The notes under the pieces: model-generated
Seen by the model: only the letters and a program-made list of their open reading frames with translations
What the model was told of the DNA's origin: nothing
The model's database searches: none
Made by a program: the position numbers and the translations under genes
Assembly (NCBI GenBank): GCA_965652395.1
Contig: CBFGUW010000005.1
Span: forward strand, 1-64,000
Direction: 5' to 3'
DNA length: 64,000 nucleotides
Source of the DNA: Saccharospirillum sp965652395
GTDB taxonomy: Bacteria > Pseudomonadota > Gammaproteobacteria > Pseudomonadales > Natronospirillaceae
Part shown: positions 42,049-51,053 of the stretch, in pieces
Layout of the letters: every line of letters starts with the position of its first letter
How positions within the stretch are numbered: position 1 is the stretch's first letter

Positions 42049-43233
42049 ATGACCATAGCAGAACGCTGGCTGCTGCCTGACGGTATCGAGGAAATCCTGC
42101 CGCCGGAAGCCGCCCGGATCGAGGCGTTACGACGCCTGTTACTCGATGAATATCGCGCCTGGGGATACGACCTTGTCATTCCTCCCAGTGCCGAATACCT
42201 GGAATCCCTGCTCACCGGTGTCGGTCACGACCTGGACCTGCTCACCTACAAGATCACCGATCAGACCAGCGGCCGGTTGATGGGGCTTTCCGCGGACAAC
42301 ACCCAGCAGGTCGCCCGAATGGACGCGCACTCCCTGCCGCGCGAGGGCGTCGCACGCTATTGCTACTCGAGCAATGTGCTTCATGCCAAGGCCACTCACC
42401 TGCTGTCCACTCGCAGCCCCATTCAGGTGGGCGCCGAGCTTTATGGTTATTCCGGTCCCGAGAGCGATATCGAAATCGTTTCCTTGATGCTGACTTCCCT
42501 GGCCAAAGCGGACTTGCAGAACATCTCGCTGGATCTCGGGCACATCGGGATCTATCAGGCGTTAATCGAGGCATCCGGTCTTGTTGAATCGGCCCAGTCC
42601 GAACTTTTCCGGCTGCTGCGCCAACGGGCGTTGCCCGAGCTGGCGGCATGGCTGGAGCAGGCGCCGCTGACGGATACCTACAAACACTGGTTTTCACTGT
42701 TGCCGCAATGCCACGGTTCGCTCGATCAGTTGAATGGCTGGCGTCAGCATTTCCAGGGGGCTCCCGATACCGTCTTCGTCGCCCTGGATACACTGGAGAC
42801 CATTGCCCAAGCGCTCAGCAGCCGTTTCCCCGGCCTTAAACTGCACCTCGATCTGGCTGAGCTGCGTGATTTCAACTATCACACCGGCTTGGTGTTTTCA
42901 GCGTTCGTGCCGGGCTTTGGTCAGGCTGTCGCCCGGGGCGGACGCTACGATGCCACCGGCAAAGTGTTCGGCCGCTCGCGCCCGGCAACGGGTTTTTCCA
43001 GCGATCTGAAAATACTGGCGTCCCAGACCAACGGCCGTTGGCAGGAAGCGGCTGGAATCAGAGCGCCCGCCGTAGCGGATGACCGGCTGGAAAGCGCGAT
43101 TGGTAAGCTGCGCGCCGAAGGCGAACGCGTGATTCAGGTATTTACCGGCCAGACCCATCTCGATGAATTGGGTTGTGACCGTGAGCTGGTGCTCGAAGGC
43201 AACCAGTGGACTGTTAAACCTTTAACCAAATAA
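42049..43233 (+). CDS. hisZ: ATP phosphoribosyltransferase regulatory subunit HisZ
   Basis: HisZ is a paralogue of histidyl-tRNA synthetase without aminoacylation activity. It partners short-form HisG in the first step of histidine synthesis. The 394-residue product begins MTIAERWLLPDGIEEILPPEA and carries the class II synthetase-like core (GRLMGLSADNTQQVAR, VGAELYGYSG, FNYHTGLVFSAFVPG, ARGGRYD) but lacks the anticodon domain. ATG 42049 matches homologues; in-frame ATGs at 42031 and upstream are possible. It precedes purA by 14 bp, a common arrangement. hisG is not in this window. Confidence 0.93.
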   Translation: MTIAERWLLPDGIEEILPPEAARIEALRRLLLDEYRAWGYDLVIPPSAEYLESLLTGVGHDLDLLTYKITDQTSGRLMGLSADNTQQVARMDAHSLPREGVARYCYSSNVLHAKATHLLSTRSPIQVGAELYGYSGPESDIEIVSLMLTSLAKADLQNISLDLGHIGIYQALIEASGLVESAQSELFRLLRQRALPELAAWLEQAPLTDTYKHWFSLLPQCHGSLDQLNGWRQHFQGAPDTVFVALDTLETIAQALSSRFPGLKLHLDLAELRDFNYHTGLVFSAFVPGFGQAVARGGRYDATGKVFGRSRPATGFSSDLKILASQTNGRWQEAAGIRAPAVADDRLESAIGKLRAEGERVIQVFTGQTHLDELGCDRELVLEGNQWTVKPLTK

Positions 43234-43247
43234 CGGACATAGTGACG

Positions 43248-44543
43248 ATGGGTAAAAATGTTGTCGTACTGGGCACCCAATGGGGTGACGAAGGCAAAGG
43301 TAAGATTGTCGATCTGCTGACCGAGAAGGCCTCCGCCGTGGTGCGCTTTCAAGGCGGTCACAACGCGGGCCACACACTGGTGATCGATGGCGTCAAAACA
43401 GCGTTGCACCTGATTCCTTCCGGTATTTTGCGGAAAGGTGTGAACTGCATCATCGGTAACGGCGTGGTGTTGTCCATCGAAGCCCTGCTGAAAGAAATGA
43501 GTATGCTGGAAGAACGTGGTGTTCCCGTGCGTGAGCGGCTGCGCATCAGCCAGGGCTGCCCGTTGATTCTACCGGTGCATGTTGCGCTTGATCAGGCGCG
43601 TGAACTGCGCCGGGGTGAAGGCAAGATCGGCACCACCGGCCGTGGTATCGGTCCGGCCTATGAAGACAAAGTCAGCCGTCGTGGCGTGCGTCTGGGCGAT
43701 GTATTCCAGCCCGGCTTCGCTGAGAAGATGACTGAGATTCTGGACTACCATAACTTCGTGTTGACCCAGTACTACAAGGTCGACCCGGTCGATGTACAGA
43801 AAACCATCGATGAAACCGTGGCTCAGGCGGAATCCATTCGCGAGTTGATGGTCAATTCCGTAGGCTTGATTCACAGTATCCGCGAGCAGGGCGGCGACAT
43901 CATGTTCGAAGGCGCTCAGGGGTCGCTGCTGGACATCGACCACGGCACCTATCCGTTTGTGACCTCTTCCAACACCACTGCTGGTGGCGTGGCGACCGGT
44001 TCCGGTGTCGGGCCTTTGTATCTGGACCAGATCATGGGCATTACCAAGGCTTACACCACCCGTGTTGGTGCCGGTCCGTTCCCGACCGAGCTGTTTGATG
44101 ATAACGGCGCCCATTTGGCGAAGAAAGGCAACGAATTCGGCACCACGACCGGCCGCGCCCGTCGTTGTGGCTGGTTCGATGCGGTATTGGTGAAGCACAG
44201 CATTCGCATCAATTCCATCAATGCCATCTGCCTGACCAAGCTGGATGTGCTGGACGGACTGGAGACAGTGAAGGTCTGTGTCGGCTATCAGGACGAGAAT
44301 GGCAATGATGTCGAGTGGCCGGAGTCTTCGGAAGCCTTTGGCCGTGTGACGCCGGTCTACGAAGAGTTACCCGGTTGGAGTCAAAGCACTTTCGGTGCGC
44401 AGTCCATTGATGATCTGCCGAAAGAAGCGCGTGATTACATCGCCTATCTGGAAAAGGCGATCGGTGCGCCGATCGATATCGTCTCCACCGGGCCTGATCG
44501 TGTGGAGACCATCGTTCTGCGGCACTCTTTCGATATCAAATAA
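43248..44543 (+). CDS. purA: Adenylosuccinate synthetase
   Basis: PurA joins IMP and aspartate with GTP to form adenylosuccinate, the first committed step to AMP. The 431-residue protein has GTQWGDEGKGKIVDLL, FQGGHNAGHT, GRGIGPAYEDK, EGAQGSLLDIDHGTYPFVTSSN and TTGRARRCGW. ATG 43248 is preferred over a GTG two codons earlier. It is followed by a hairpin and a new promoter before rnr. Confidence 0.98.
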   Translation: MGKNVVVLGTQWGDEGKGKIVDLLTEKASAVVRFQGGHNAGHTLVIDGVKTALHLIPSGILRKGVNCIIGNGVVLSIEALLKEMSMLEERGVPVRERLRISQGCPLILPVHVALDQARELRRGEGKIGTTGRGIGPAYEDKVSRRGVRLGDVFQPGFAEKMTEILDYHNFVLTQYYKVDPVDVQKTIDETVAQAESIRELMVNSVGLIHSIREQGGDIMFEGAQGSLLDIDHGTYPFVTSSNTTAGGVATGSGVGPLYLDQIMGITKAYTTRVGAGPFPTELFDDNGAHLAKKGNEFGTTTGRARRCGWFDAVLVKHSIRINSINAICLTKLDVLDGLETVKVCVGYQDENGNDVEWPESSEAFGRVTPVYEELPGWSQSTFGAQSIDDLPKEARDYIAYLEKAIGAPIDIVSTGPDRVETIVLRHSFDIK

Positions 44544-44563
44544 GGTTCAATCTCTTCCCTTAC

Positions 44564-44584
44564 GGCGGGTGTTCATCACCCGCC
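44564..44584 (+). terminator. Hairpin after purA
   Basis: GGCGGGTG (44564-44571) pairs perfectly with CACCCGCC (44577-44584), leaving a 5-nt loop. It lacks a T-tract, so it may be a weak or Rho-assisted terminator. Confidence 0.5.
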
Positions 44585-44673
44585 AGCTTCCCATTACGTG
44601 AACCGATCGCGATATTCAGAGGCTGCCAAGGCGGAATAAACGCCGGTCGTTATCCAGGTTGGTTCATATAGGT

Positions 44674-44679
44674 TATACT
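44674..44679 (+). promoter_or_regulatory. Putative -10 element of the rnr promoter
   Basis: TATACT with an upstream GGT extension lies 41 bp before the inferred rnr start; the matching -35 (TTATCC/TATCCA near 44650) is poor. Confidence 0.4.
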
Positions 44680-44714
44680 GCGGTCAAATTTTCCCCTGTT
44701 AAGGAACGGCGCTT

Positions 44715-47153
44715 ATTACCCCTCGGACACCTGCTGACCCGAATCGCGATCGGGAAGCTCAAAAATACGAAAATCCGATTCCCAGTCGGGAATACATTTC
44801 CGCCCATTTGGAAAAACGCCAGGGGCCAGCCACGCACCCCGAGCTTTGCCAGGAAATGGGCCTTACCGACGAACGGGATATCGAAGCCCTCCGCCGCCGA
44901 TTGATAGCCATGGTGCGCGACGGCCAGCTGCTGTGTTCGCGTAAAGGTGCGTTCGGCCTGATCAACAAGATGGACCTGATCAAAGGCCGTGTTCAGGGTC
45001 ACCCGGACGGTTTCGGTTTTCTGATTCCGGAATCCGGTGGTAAGGATTATGTACTCAACAGCCGCCAGATGAGCTGCTGTTTCGATGGCGATGTCGTGCT
45101 GGCGCGCAAGGGCGGGCGAGACCATCGCGGTCGTACCGAAGCCATCATCACCGAAATTCTTGAGCGCAATACGCATGAGCTGGTCGGACGCTTCCAGATT
45201 GAAGGCGGTATTGGGTGTGTGTCCCCCGAGAATCGCCGCATCAGTCAGGACATTCTCATTCCGCCCGGCGACGAAGCCGGTGCCAGTGAAGGCGATATCG
45301 TCGTTGTCAGCATTGTCGAACAGCCCCGTTTTCGTCGCCAGCCTGTCGGGCGCGTCAGCGAAGTGCTGGGCGAGCACATGGCGCCGGGCATGGAGATCGA
45401 CATCGCACTGAGAACTTACGACATTCCACACGAATGGCCATTCGAAGTGCAGGAACAGATCACCGGCATGACCGATGAGGTCCGGGAGGAAGACAAGTCC
45501 CACCGGGTGGATTTACGCTCGAAACCTTTTGTCACCATCGATGGCGAAGACGCGCGTGACTTCGACGATGCCGTGCTGGCCGAGCCGGTACGGGGCGGGG
45601 GTTACCGGCTGTATGTCGCGATTGCCGACGTGTCGCACTATGTCGAAGTAGGCTCACCGCTCGATCACGAAGCCCGGGGCCGTGGCACCTCCGTTTATTT
45701 TCCCGAGCGAGTGGTCCCCATGCTGCCGGAGATTCTGTCCAACGGTTTGTGTTCGTTGAACCCGGAAGTGGACCGGCTGACGCTGGTGTGCGAAATGACG
45801 GTCAATGCTCGGGGCGATATCGAGAAGTATCGTTTCATGGAAGGGCTGATCCACTCTCACGCCCGTCTCACCTATACCCAGGTTGCCGAACTGCTTGAGC
45901 CGGAAACCGCCGAGGCGGCAAGAGGCCGTTTTACAGAGCGGTATGGCGGTAAGGTGCTGAAGAACCTCACCACCCTGCGCGAACTGTTCAAACTCTTTCT
46001 CTATCAGCGCCGCAAGCGTGGCGCGATTGATTTCGAGACCGTTGAAACACGTATTCTGTTCGACGAAAACCGCAAGATCGATCGCATTGTACCCAGCCAG
46101 CGCAACGACGCTCATCGCCTGATCGAAGAGTGCATGCTCGCGGCCAATGTGTGCGCCGCTGATTTTTTGCAGGCGTTGGAAATTCCCTGCCTGTACCGGG
46201 TGCACGATGTTCCTTCTTTCGAGCGGCTTGAAAATCTGCGTCAGTATCTGGGGCAGCTCGGGTTGGAATTGAGCGGTGGCATGAAACCCCACGCCAGTGA
46301 TTACCAGGCGCTGCTCAGTGGCATTCAGCACCGCGAGGATTTTCAGCTTATCCAGACCATGATGCTGCGTTCGATGAACCAGGCGGTCTATCAGCCCGAG
46401 AACATCGGCCATTTTGGTCTGGCGTTTGAAGCTTACACTCATTTCACATCACCCATCCGCCGATATCCCGATCTTCTGGTTCATCGTGCGATTCGAAGCG
46501 TTATTCGTGGTTCGAAACGCACCTCACTGGTCCGACGGGTCAAAGGTGCGCCGGGCATCAAACAGAAGCATATCTATCCCTACGATTTCGCCGCCATGCT
46601 GGAATTGGGAGAACACTGCTCATTAACCGAACGTCGCGCCGATGAAGCTACCTGGGATGTAGTCGCCTGGCTCAAGTGCGAATACATGAGTGACCATGTG
46701 GGTGAAGAATATTGGGGAACCGTTTCTTCGGTCACCAATTTCGGTCTGTTCGTGCAGTTGGATGATGTCTATGTCGACGGGCTCGTGCATGTGTCGTCAC
46801 TGCAGAGCGATTACTATCAATTCGATGAAGCCTCCTATCAATTGAAGGGTGAACGTACTCGTGTGAGCTATGGTCTGGGTGACCGGCTGCAGGTTCGGGT
46901 GGTGCGGGTCAACCTCGATGATCGCAAGATCGATTTCGAATTGAGTGGCGAATGGGTGCTTAAGCCTGCGCGTCCCGGCAATGTTCGTGGTTCGAAGGCG
47001 CGTGCGCGAGCCCCGCAGAAAACCGGCGTCAAGACTGACGACTCAAAGAATGGAAAACCCGGCAAGAACGGTAAGAAAAGTGGCGCCAAGAAAAAGAGCG
47101 GCGCCAAAAAGGGCCGTAAAACCAAAGCACGTTCCAAAACCACCAAGTCCTGA
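44715..47153 (+). CDS. rnr: Ribonuclease R (apparent AUU start)
   Basis: RNase R is a processive 3'-5' exoribonuclease that degrades structured RNA. The product has an N-terminal HTH region, two cold-shock/OB domains, the RNB domain (IDGEDARDFDDAV with catalytic Asp residues, YFPERVVPMLPE, HFTSPIRRYPDL), an S1 domain (GTVSSVTNFGLFVQLDDVYVDGLVHVS) and a Lys-rich tail of about 55 residues. The first ATG/GTG/TTG in frame is TTG 44808. Upstream codons 44736-44807 still encode family sequence (REAQKYENPIPSREYISAHL). TAAGGA (44699-44704) sits 10 bp before ATT 44715, making AUU initiation the best explanation. rlmB follows. Confidence 0.9.
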   Translation: MTPRTPADPNRDREAQKYENPIPSREYISAHLEKRQGPATHPELCQEMGLTDERDIEALRRRLIAMVRDGQLLCSRKGAFGLINKMDLIKGRVQGHPDGFGFLIPESGGKDYVLNSRQMSCCFDGDVVLARKGGRDHRGRTEAIITEILERNTHELVGRFQIEGGIGCVSPENRRISQDILIPPGDEAGASEGDIVVVSIVEQPRFRRQPVGRVSEVLGEHMAPGMEIDIALRTYDIPHEWPFEVQEQITGMTDEVREEDKSHRVDLRSKPFVTIDGEDARDFDDAVLAEPVRGGGYRLYVAIADVSHYVEVGSPLDHEARGRGTSVYFPERVVPMLPEILSNGLCSLNPEVDRLTLVCEMTVNARGDIEKYRFMEGLIHSHARLTYTQVAELLEPETAEAARGRFTERYGGKVLKNLTTLRELFKLFLYQRRKRGAIDFETVETRILFDENRKIDRIVPSQRNDAHRLIEECMLAANVCAADFLQALEIPCLYRVHDVPSFERLENLRQYLGQLGLELSGGMKPHASDYQALLSGIQHREDFQLIQTMMLRSMNQAVYQPENIGHFGLAFEAYTHFTSPIRRYPDLLVHRAIRSVIRGSKRTSLVRRVKGAPGIKQKHIYPYDFAAMLELGEHCSLTERRADEATWDVVAWLKCEYMSDHVGEEYWGTVSSVTNFGLFVQLDDVYVDGLVHVSSLQSDYYQFDEASYQLKGERTRVSYGLGDRLQVRVVRVNLDDRKIDFELSGEWVLKPARPGNVRGSKARARAPQKTGVKTDDSKNGKPGKNGKKSGAKKKSGAKKGRKTKARSKTTKS

Positions 47154-47175
47154 TCTTGATGTTTGAATTGAACAG

Positions 47176-47213
47176 TCCTTGAGCCGCTCGATGGAGTTGG
47201 GCTCAAGGATTTT
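47176..47213 (+). terminator. Terminator after rnr
   Basis: TCCTTGAGCC (47176-47185) pairs perfectly with GGCTCAAGGA (47200-47209), followed by TTTT. rlmB starts 39 bp later, so readthrough may be partial. Confidence 0.7.
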
Positions 47214-47251
47214 CGCCCTCAATTGCTGATGTTTGGAGACCAAAGCGGGTT

Positions 47252-48013
47252 ATGAATTCAGCTTCCCAATGGGTATATGGCATTCACGCCTGCCAAAGCG
47301 CCCTGGAGCATCATCCGGATCGCGTTCGTGAAGTGATTTTTCTGAAAGGTCGTCAGGACCAGCGCATACAGCGTCTGATGGAACTGACTAAAGCGGCGGG
47401 TCTGAAATTCCGTTGGCAGACCCGGGAAGAATTCGAGCGCTTGCTGAACCGGAACGAGATGAGCGACGCGCGCCATCAGGGTGTGCTGGTGCAGACTCTG
47501 GCTGCCCCCGTCTTGGCCGAGCATGATCTGGACGACCTGATCAAAAATCTGGATCACCCCGCCTTGTTGTTGGTGCTGGACGGCGTTACCGACCCGCACA
47601 ATATCGGTGCCTGCCTACGCAGTGCCGATGCCGCCGGAGCGGATGCGGTGATCGTGCCAAAAGACAAATCCGGCAGCCTTACACCGACTGCAGTGAAAAT
47701 AGCCAGTGGCGCGGCGGACAATGTGCCCTTCGTTATGGTCACCAACCTGGCGAGAACTCTGGATCAGCTGAAACAACAGGGCATCTGGGTGCTGGGTGCC
47801 GCCGGTGAGGCGAAGTCCAGTATTTACCAAAGCGATTTTAAAGTGCCGACGGCTCTCGTCATGGGGGCGGAAGGTAAGGGATTGCGGCGCTTGACCCGGG
47901 AAACCTGCGATGACTTGTTCAATATTCCAATGGCGGGTGAGGTCAGCAGTCTGAATGTTTCCGTTGCGGCGGGTGTTTGTCTGTTCGAGGCTGTGCGCCA
48001 GCGTTTGCCCTGA
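47252..48013 (+). CDS. rlmB: 23S rRNA (guanosine-2'-O-)-methyltransferase RlmB
   Basis: RlmB methylates the ribose of G2251 in 23S rRNA. The 253-residue SpoU/TrmH-family protein has an N-terminal substrate-binding domain (VYGIHACQSALEHHPDRV) and the knotted methyltransferase domain with motif 1 (LDGVTDPHNIGACLRSADAAGAD), motif 2 (LVMGAEGKGLRRLT) and motif 3 (IPMAGEVSSLNVSVAAGVCLFE). It follows rnr, as in E. coli. A strong hairpin follows its stop. Confidence 0.96.
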   Translation: MNSASQWVYGIHACQSALEHHPDRVREVIFLKGRQDQRIQRLMELTKAAGLKFRWQTREEFERLLNRNEMSDARHQGVLVQTLAAPVLAEHDLDDLIKNLDHPALLLVLDGVTDPHNIGACLRSADAAGADAVIVPKDKSGSLTPTAVKIASGAADNVPFVMVTNLARTLDQLKQQGIWVLGAAGEAKSSIYQSDFKVPTALVMGAEGKGLRRLTRETCDDLFNIPMAGEVSSLNVSVAAGVCLFEAVRQRLP

Positions 48014-48015
48014 AG

Positions 48016-48048
48016 CACGAAACCCGGAACAGACGGCCGGGTTTCGTG
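48016..48048. terminator. Hairpin between convergent rlmB and qorB-like genes
   Basis: A perfect 12-bp stem (CACGAAACCCGG at 48016-48027 with 48037-48048) and a 9-nt loop. It sits between convergent genes and could act on both strands, although T-tracts are weak. Confidence 0.6.
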
Positions 48049-48065
48049 GATTGATTTAAGGAGCC

Positions 48066-48965
48066 TCAGCCTTTGGCGGCGTTCAGAAAGGCCTCTTTGT
48101 TGTCGGTCAGGAATGCCTTCATGCTTTTTGGCGCCTGACCTGTCAGTTTTTCCACATCATCCGTTCTGATTTCAATTTTGCCTTCGCGAGTGTTGGTGTC
48201 GAAGGATACGAATACCGGCGCAAGAGCTTCCGGTACCCCCGCCTGCACCATGCCACCTTGAAGCTGTTCGTCGTTAAGCTGGACAACCTGAATTGGCTGG
48301 TCGAAGACTTCCCGTGCCAAGGCGGCAATATCAGCAGTACTCAGCAATGTGGGGCCGGTGAGGGTGTAGGTCTTGCCTGCTGTGTCGTCGCTGACCAATG
48401 CCGCCGCAGCTGCGCGGGCGCAATCTTCACGCGATACGTGGGCCAGTTCACCGTCCCCCGCCGAGGTGAACCATTGGCCGGATGCAATGGCGTGAGGCAG
48501 GGACATAAACAGGTTCTCCTGATACCAGCCATTGCGCAGAATCGTCCATTCAAGGCCGCTGTCTTTCAGGGCCTTTTCGGAATCCAAATGCTCATGGGCA
48601 AAGGTGATGGCCGAATCGTCCGGTTGCGGCATGGAGGTGTAGTACAGGTGAGCAACCCCGGCGGACTTCGCCGCCTGAACCGCTGCCGCATGCTGAACGC
48701 TACGGTGACCGGGGCGGTCCAGGGAATCGGTGGAAACAATAAGCAGGCGGTCAGCACCTTTAAAGGCGACCGGCAGGGAGGCCGGATCATCAAAATCCGC
48801 CTGACGGACCTGAACGCCCCGTTGGGATAACTCTTCCAGCTTCTCGGGGTGGCGTGTTGTGGCGATGATACGCTCGGGTGCGACTTGGAAAGTGGTTAGC
48901 AGATGCTCCACCACACTACGGCCAAGTTGACCTGAGGCGCCGGTTACCAGCAGTGTCTGAGACAT
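48066..48965 (-). CDS. NmrA/QorB-like NAD(P)H:quinone oxidoreductase
   Basis: A 299-residue atypical short-chain dehydrogenase. It has the dinucleotide-binding TGASGQLGRSVVEHLL, VRQADFDDPASL, LYYTSMPQPDDS, and WTILRNGWYQENL that parallels E. coli QorB, an NADPH-dependent quinone reductase. The canonical SDR Tyr-x3-Lys is not present, as in other NmrA-like members. It is divergent from an HxlR regulator, the same pairing as qorB and ytfH in E. coli. Quinone reduction is inferred from this homology and context. Confidence 0.82.
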   Translation of the reverse strand: MSQTLLVTGASGQLGRSVVEHLLTTFQVAPERIIATTRHPEKLEELSQRGVQVRQADFDDPASLPVAFKGADRLLIVSTDSLDRPGHRSVQHAAAVQAAKSAGVAHLYYTSMPQPDDSAITFAHEHLDSEKALKDSGLEWTILRNGWYQENLFMSLPHAIASGQWFTSAGDGELAHVSREDCARAAAAALVSDDTAGKTYTLTGPTLLSTADIAALAREVFDQPIQVVQLNDEQLQGGMVQAGVPEALAPVFVSFDTNTREGKIEIRTDDVEKLTGQAPKSMKAFLTDNKEAFLNAAKG

Positions 48966-49005
48966 GACGAGCTCCTAATATAGGTTAAGTTGGATGTTTG
49001 GCTCT

Positions 49006-49024
49006 TTTAGATACGTGGTCTAAA
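49006..49024. promoter_or_regulatory. Inverted repeat, candidate HxlR operator
   Basis: TTTAGA (49006-49011) and TCTAAA (49019-49024) are perfect complements 7 bp apart, extended outward by CTCTT and AAGAG with a 2-nt offset. It lies in the divergent promoter region between the reductase and its likely regulator. Confidence 0.55.
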
Positions 49025-49163
49025 AAAGAGACTGGTGATATATTAAGGGCTAATCAGAGGGGGAAAAAGAAGGCAGTTTCACGGCCTATGGTTACCTCCA
49101 GGTAACCACCCGACTCTCACTCAATGAATCCGAAGGCCCGGCTGGCGGGAAAGGGGAGCGACC

Positions 49164-49520
49164 ATGAACGACTTCAATCCAGAGAACTGCCCCGTGCGGG
49201 ACGTGCTGGATCAAATCGGCGATAAGTGGAGCACGTTGATTCTTGGCATACTGGGCGATGCACCACACCGTTTTGGCGAGCTAAGACGGGCCATACCGGA
49301 CATTTCGCAACGAATGCTGACCCAGACTTTGAAAGACCTACAGCGCGATGGGCTGATCAGCCGAACGGTGCTGCCAACACGTCCGCCCAGCGTCGAGTAC
49401 CGCCTCACGACCTTGGGGGAGTCCCTTCTGGAACAGCTGCATCCGCTGATTCAGTGGGCCGACACCCATCACAATGCAATTCGGGACGCTCGAAGCCGAT
49501 TTGATGAGCAACTTGGATAA
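49164..49520 (+). CDS. HxlR-family transcriptional regulator
   Basis: A 118-residue winged-helix regulator of the HxlR/YodB/QorR type: CPVRDVLDQIGDKWSTLILGIL, RFGELRRAIPDISQRMLTQTLKDLQRDGLI and PSVEYRLTTLGESL. The N-terminal Cys9 aligns with the conserved cysteine that YodB-type proteins use to sense quinones or diamide. Its divergent position relative to a QorB-like reductase suggests that it controls that gene through the inverted repeat at 49006-49024. Confidence 0.9.
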   Translation: MNDFNPENCPVRDVLDQIGDKWSTLILGILGDAPHRFGELRRAIPDISQRMLTQTLKDLQRDGLISRTVLPTRPPSVEYRLTTLGESLLEQLHPLIQWADTHHNAIRDARSRFDEQLG

Positions 49521-49829
49521 TCAAATCGGTCCGCTTTATACCCCTACTTCATGTCTAAACCGTTAACTGGTTCACAAGCGAAAATTTTTTCTTGTGCTGG
49601 ACTTAAGGTATCTCTGAATAATTCGGACCTTTTGGCCGATGGGAGTCGATGGTCGGCCACGCCCTACCTGAATTTCGGCGTGCATACCGGAACACGATGT
49701 ATCTTCTGATCGTTTTTTGGCCCATAACATGACGCTCAGTCATAACGGGAGGTGCCTGGCTGATCATCAGTACTACATGAAGTCTGTTTTTAAGGCTTCG
49801 TGTTAACGACCAACAAGAGCGAGACCAAG
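49521..49829. other. Intergenic region without recognised gene
   Basis: No ORF with a ribosome site and no RNA gene were recognised. A 52-codon frame from an ATG near 49550 has no Shine-Dalgarno sequence. The region probably carries the DegV gene promoter. Confidence 0.5.
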
Positions 49830-50750
49830 ATGACAGAACGCATTCGACTGGTGGTGGATTCCGGTTGCGATATCCCCAAGGCAACGCTGGATCGGTACGG
49901 GATCGGCCTGCTTCCCGGTATTGTGTCGATCAATGGAGAAATACAGCAAGACAGGCGTGACCCCGATGTGACTCAGGCCGTATATAATGCGAATGCGCTC
50001 AGCCTGAAAAACGAGTGCCATACAGATACCCCCTCGGTACGTGACATACAGCAATGGCTGAATGAATTGGGCGAGGGCTATGATTCCCTGTTGGTGCAAA
50101 CCATCAGCCGAACCACCAGTCCATTTTTCGAAACGGTGAACCAAAGCTCAAGTGGTGTGACGTCGGCGAAATGTCGACTGATCGATACCAAGACAACGCT
50201 CACCGGTCAGGCGGTTCTGGCTTTACATACGGCTGGTTTGCTAAAGAAAGAGCCGCCTATGAGTAAACTGATTCGCGCCATCGAGCAGCTCACCCGCCAG
50301 GTTTACAGCTATGCCATCCCAGCGGATCTGGTGTATTTACGCGAACGTGCGGCTAAAAAAGGGGTGGAGCAAATTCCCTGGTTCAAGGCCAACCTTGGTA
50401 AGTTGTTGGGGATGACTCCCATCGTGGAAAGCCATCAGGACCGGCAGTGGATCTTGGGCACCTCAAAAGGCATTAACCGTTCCCTGCAGAGAGTGGTGGA
50501 CCGCCTGGAGGAGTTGATGGTGCAGAATAAACTGTCGTCGCCCTTTATTTGTGCATCCATTGCTGCTGGTAATGTCAGTGCGCTGAGTGAATTCGAACAG
50601 GTAGAACGGCTGGCGGAGCTGGCGCGACGCCATGACAAGAAGTTCATTCGATCCGCCATGTCGTTGGCTGGCGGCGTTAATCTGGGGCCTGGCAGCGTAA
50701 CCCTGGCTTTTGCCAGCCAGGAAAACCCCTTCACAGACAAAGCCAGCTAG
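49830..50750 (+). CDS. DegV-family fatty-acid-binding protein
   Basis: A 306-residue DegV-fold protein: RLVVDSGCDIPKATLDRYGIGLLPGIVSINGE at the N-terminus, then TDTPSVRDIQQWL, LVQTISRTTSPFFETVNQ and RLIDTKTTLTGQAVLALHTA. DegV proteins bind a single fatty acid, and some (FakB) present it to a fatty-acid kinase. No FakA-like kinase is seen here. The SxTD-type first loop is partly changed (VDSGCD, where VDS-xxD is typical). An alpha/beta hydrolase gene follows on the same strand 303 bp later. A role in fatty-acid handling is family-based inference. Confidence 0.85.
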   Translation: MTERIRLVVDSGCDIPKATLDRYGIGLLPGIVSINGEIQQDRRDPDVTQAVYNANALSLKNECHTDTPSVRDIQQWLNELGEGYDSLLVQTISRTTSPFFETVNQSSSGVTSAKCRLIDTKTTLTGQAVLALHTAGLLKKEPPMSKLIRAIEQLTRQVYSYAIPADLVYLRERAAKKGVEQIPWFKANLGKLLGMTPIVESHQDRQWILGTSKGINRSLQRVVDRLEELMVQNKLSSPFICASIAAGNVSALSEFEQVERLAELARRHDKKFIRSAMSLAGGVNLGPGSVTLAFASQENPFTDKAS

Positions 50751-51053
50751 GTTTCTCTCGCGAACAGATTGCCTTGCCTCTGTTGACCAGGGGCAATAAA
50801 TCTGTTCATTTATTTACCTTGGCAAACAAAAAGATCGCTCATCAAATCAGAAGACGACACAATTGAAGGTGCCACCGAGTTCGGCTAAGAGCGAGCCGAT
50901 GGCTCCTTTGGACGGGAAGACATCATCGATCAACGGCAAGTAATGAGGAAAACACCATAAAAAAATGACATTGCCATCGGGGGGATAAAACGGTGCCCTC
51001 CAAGGGACTCAGGGAAACGGCAATGCCTAACCCATATCGGGAAGGTGAGTTCC
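50751..51053. other. Intergenic region with an imperfect inverted repeat
   Basis: GAACAGATTGCC (50762-50773) and a complementary stretch ending TCTGTTC (to 50807) form an imperfect hairpin shortly after the DegV stop, possibly a terminator. Nothing else was recognised up to the hydrolase start. Confidence 0.4.

Noticed and set aside
49550..49710. 52-codon ORF after the HxlR gene
   Set aside because: There is no Shine-Dalgarno sequence, no recognisable features, and composition is like non-coding DNA.
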